DNA from: an uncultured Anaeroplasmataceae bacterium | Lineage (GTDB): Bacteria; Bacillota_I; Bacilli_A; Acholeplasmatales; Anaeroplasmataceae | Length of the DNA stretch: 25,880 nt | Assembly (NCBI GenBank): GCA_934229785.1 | Contig: CAKQEA010000024.1 | Location: 1 to 25,880 of the forward strand | Reading direction: 5' to 3' | In this document: positions 23,776 to 25,880 of the stretch, in pieces | How positions within the stretch are numbered: position 1 is the stretch's first letter | Layout of the letters: every line of letters starts with the position of its first letter | Made by a program: the position numbers and the translations under genes | The notes under the pieces: model-generated | Told to the model about the DNA's origin: nothing | The model's input: only the letters and a program-made list of their open reading frames with translations | Database searches by the model: none

Positions 23776-25683
23776 ATGGAAAAAGAAGAAAAATTAAAAA
23801 TATCATTTGATATAAATTTAATCGAGCATTTGGGAATAAAATTATATTCTACTATTCCACCTATGATTGCAGAGCTAGTTTCTAATGCTTGGGATGCTGA
23901 TGCTCATGTTGTTAGTTTGAAATTTATAAATGAGCCAGAAAAAAGAATAGAGATAAGTGATGATGGTGCTGGAATGACATTCTTAGAACTTAATGAATCA
24001 TTCTTGAAAATTGGTAGAAACAGAAGAGTATCTTTAAATAGTGATTTAACACTTGGTGGAAGAAAAGCTTTAGGTAAAAAGGGACTTGGAAAACTATCAA
24101 TGTTTGGAATTGGAAAAAACATTGAGGTTTCAACTGTAAAAGATGGATTAGAAAATAGATTTTTAATGAATTTTAATAAGTTGAAAGAAAAGTCAGAAGA
24201 ACATATGTATGAGCCTGAGATAATAAAATATAATGAACCTACCACTAATTCTAGTGGAACTACAATAATTATTACTGAAATAGAGAGAAAGACAAATTTT
24301 AATATAGAATCAATTCGAAATAATTTGTTGAATAGATTTAAGATTTTTTCTGATGATTTTATTATTCACATTAACGATGATGTTAATTTGGATATTAAAG
24401 ATAATTTGAAATTAGAAGATAATTGTCAGTTTAAATGGTCTTTTCCAAGTGACTTTACTAATGATTTTGCTAATAAGGCTGAAAATTTGGCTTTGTATAA
24501 TTTTGGCGTTTCCAAAGGTGTTACGGGTACAATCATGACAAGTGAAACACCAATATCTAACGAAGACCAAGGTATTGCATTATATTCAAGGAATAAATTG
24601 GTAAACGAAAAGGATAAGTACAATTCAAGAGGAAATGATAATTTTTTCCAATATATGTTTGGAAGTTTTGACGTTGATTTTGTTGACAATGATAATAGTA
24701 TAGATAATTGTTCTACCGATAGAAAATCTTTGGCTTGGGATAATTACGAAAATGAAGAACTAGAAACTCTTCATAAATTATTGTGTAAAATAGTAGATTT
24801 CACGCAGAAGAAATGGCGTAATCAGCGAACAAAAACCAAAGAGAAAAAAGTATCTGAACTAGGAGTTGATGTTGAAAAATGGATAAATTCTCTTAATGAA
24901 ACAAAAAAGTCTTTGGCTAAAAAATTAACTTCTGCTATTTTAGAGAATGATAATATTGATGAAAAAACAAGTGCTGATTATATTTCTACTATTAAAGATA
25001 TGTATGGCTTCCAAGGTTTTAAAGAATTTACAACTAAATTAGAATCTTTAGATAAATTAAACGACGAAGATGCCTTGAAACTGTTAGTTGATTGGAAAAC
25101 GATTGAAGAAAAGGAATTTGCTAAAATAGCCATGGGTAGGATAGAAACGATTAATCAATTTGAAAAATTTATTAATGAGGATGCATCTGAGACTAAAGTT
25201 ATTCAAAAATTTTTAGAAGAATTCCCGTGGTTACTTGATCCTAAAATGTCGAAATTTGAGAGAGAAGTTACATATTCCAATTTGCTAAAACAGCAGTTTC
25301 CTGAGTATGATATCCCTGAGCATGATAGAAGAATTGATTTTTTATGTAATAATGATGCTGGCATAGTTCATATAATTGAATTGAAGAGACCTTCTGTAAA
25401 AATTGGCGATAAACAATTGAATCAAATAAGAGATTATGTTGCTTTCTTTAAATCCGTTTATCCAACTAAGGCTGATTCGGTTGTTGGCTTTTTAATTTCA
25501 AATAATATTACTACTGAGCCGAATGTTCAGATAACTATAAAAGGATTGGAAAGTCAAAAAATATATGTCAGAACATATACAGAATTATTGACTGAAGCAC
25601 GCGAATATAATAAAAAATTTTATGAGAAGTATTATGAATTAGAAGAAAAAGAAAATATAAATCTATTAGATTACAATGTATGA
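23776..25683 (+). CDS. GHKL (MORC/MutL-like) ATPase fused to a PD-(D/E)XK nuclease
   Basis: 635 aa. The N-terminus is a GHKL ATPase: N box ELVSNAWDADA (E33, N37), G1 DDGAGM (62-67), and the ATP lid GRKALGKKGLGKLSMFGIG (about 95-113). Residues about 340-450 are helical linker. From about 470 comes a nuclease-like domain: FLEEFPWLLD, then RRIDFL with D521 and IIELKRP with E535-x-K537, a PD-(D/E)XK core of the DUF4263/Shedu-like type. GHKL ATPases of the MORC group are known next to restriction systems. The gene begins 8 bp after drmC with an AAGGTGA site and is the last of the operon. A nucleotide-gated DNA clamp that cuts is the simplest guess. It is not one of the standard DISARM genes. Confidence 0.85.
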   Translation: MEKEEKLKISFDINLIEHLGIKLYSTIPPMIAELVSNAWDADAHVVSLKFINEPEKRIEISDDGAGMTFLELNESFLKIGRNRRVSLNSDLTLGGRKALGKKGLGKLSMFGIGKNIEVSTVKDGLENRFLMNFNKLKEKSEEHMYEPEIIKYNEPTTNSSGTTIIITEIERKTNFNIESIRNNLLNRFKIFSDDFIIHINDDVNLDIKDNLKLEDNCQFKWSFPSDFTNDFANKAENLALYNFGVSKGVTGTIMTSETPISNEDQGIALYSRNKLVNEKDKYNSRGNDNFFQYMFGSFDVDFVDNDNSIDNCSTDRKSLAWDNYENEELETLHKLLCKIVDFTQKKWRNQRTKTKEKKVSELGVDVEKWINSLNETKKSLAKKLTSAILENDNIDEKTSADYISTIKDMYGFQGFKEFTTKLESLDKLNDEDALKLLVDWKTIEEKEFAKIAMGRIETINQFEKFINEDASETKVIQKFLEEFPWLLDPKMSKFEREVTYSNLLKQQFPEYDIPEHDRRIDFLCNNDAGIVHIIELKRPSVKIGDKQLNQIRDYVAFFKSVYPTKADSVVGFLISNNITTEPNVQITIKGLESQKIYVRTYTELLTEAREYNKKFYEKYYELEEKENINLLDYNV

Positions 25684-25795
25684 TTTATGATGCTATAAAT
25701 ATTGCTTGAATAGAAAGAATTTAACAATAAATTAAAAAGATTATGAAGACTTTCTTAAAAAAATAATTTATTAATTAAATATAAAATTTTTATAT

Positions 25796-25848
25796 GAAAG
25801 TTCGGCTCTTTCCAAACTGAGGTAGTTTGGTAGGTAGGTAGCTACCTA
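25796..25848. repeat. Three adjacent hairpin-forming inverted repeats downstream of the operon
   Basis: GAAAG/CTTTC (25796-25800, 25808-25812), CCAAACT/AGTTTGG (25812-25818, 25824-25830) and the 14-bp palindrome TAGGTAGCTACCTA (25835-25848) follow one another. They are much less AT-rich than the surroundings. No poly-T follows, so it is not a standard terminator. It could be a structured RNA leader of the next gene or a repeat end. The preceding 25684-25795 is plain AT-rich sequence with no gene. Confidence 0.4.
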
Positions 25849-25880
25849 AGAATTTAAAGAAATAAGAAAATAGGAATTAA

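Overview
The window is very AT-rich DNA using the standard bacterial code (TGA is a stop, Trp is TGG). It has strong Shine-Dalgarno sites (AGGAGG, AAGGTG) and a tRNA fragment with an encoded CCA. This fits a low-GC Bacillota/Bacilli-type bacterium; I cannot name the genus. Nearly all genes are accessory: RNA repair, restriction/defence, gene remnants and an integration scar.

Layout. 1-122 (minus) is the start of a UDP-galactopyranose mutase gene. 142-1107 (minus) is a WYL-domain regulator, divergent from an RtcB RNA ligase (1266-2489) and a small coiled-coil protein (2493-2981). The two divergent promoters carry the same 9-bp motif in opposite orientation. 3309-4555 is a decayed AlbA_2/RecG-like regulator gene with two in-frame stops and a frameshift. 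4744-6271 is an HNH nuclease plus SAM methyltransferase pair, followed by a small frameshifted gene (6378-6592). 6635-8798 encodes a 636-aa protein with a glycine-zipper membrane region and an overlapping Cys-rich partner.

8850-9200 is a junction. It holds domains V and VI of a group II intron with no intron body, the exact 3' half of tRNA-Arg(CCT) on the minus strand, and four TGGTGGCA repeats typical of integrase arm sites. I read it as one end of an integrated island whose integrase is not in the window.

9348-25683 is one tightly packed plus-strand operon of nine genes, about 16.3 kb. In order: an XRE regulator with a palindromic operator over its promoter, a C5-cytosine methyltransferase, a SNF2-type helicase (DrmD-like), a type III Mod adenine methyltransferase broken by a one-base deletion, a type III Res helicase-nuclease, DrmA, DrmB, DrmC (PLD), and a GHKL ATPase fused to a PD-(D/E)XK nuclease. 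This is a DISARM-type defence island combining the hallmark of class 1 (DrmD plus adenine methylase) with that of class 2 (C5 methylase). It also has an embedded type III restriction enzyme and a MORC/MutL-like ATPase-nuclease. The composite and the broken mod gene are the most interesting features of the window.
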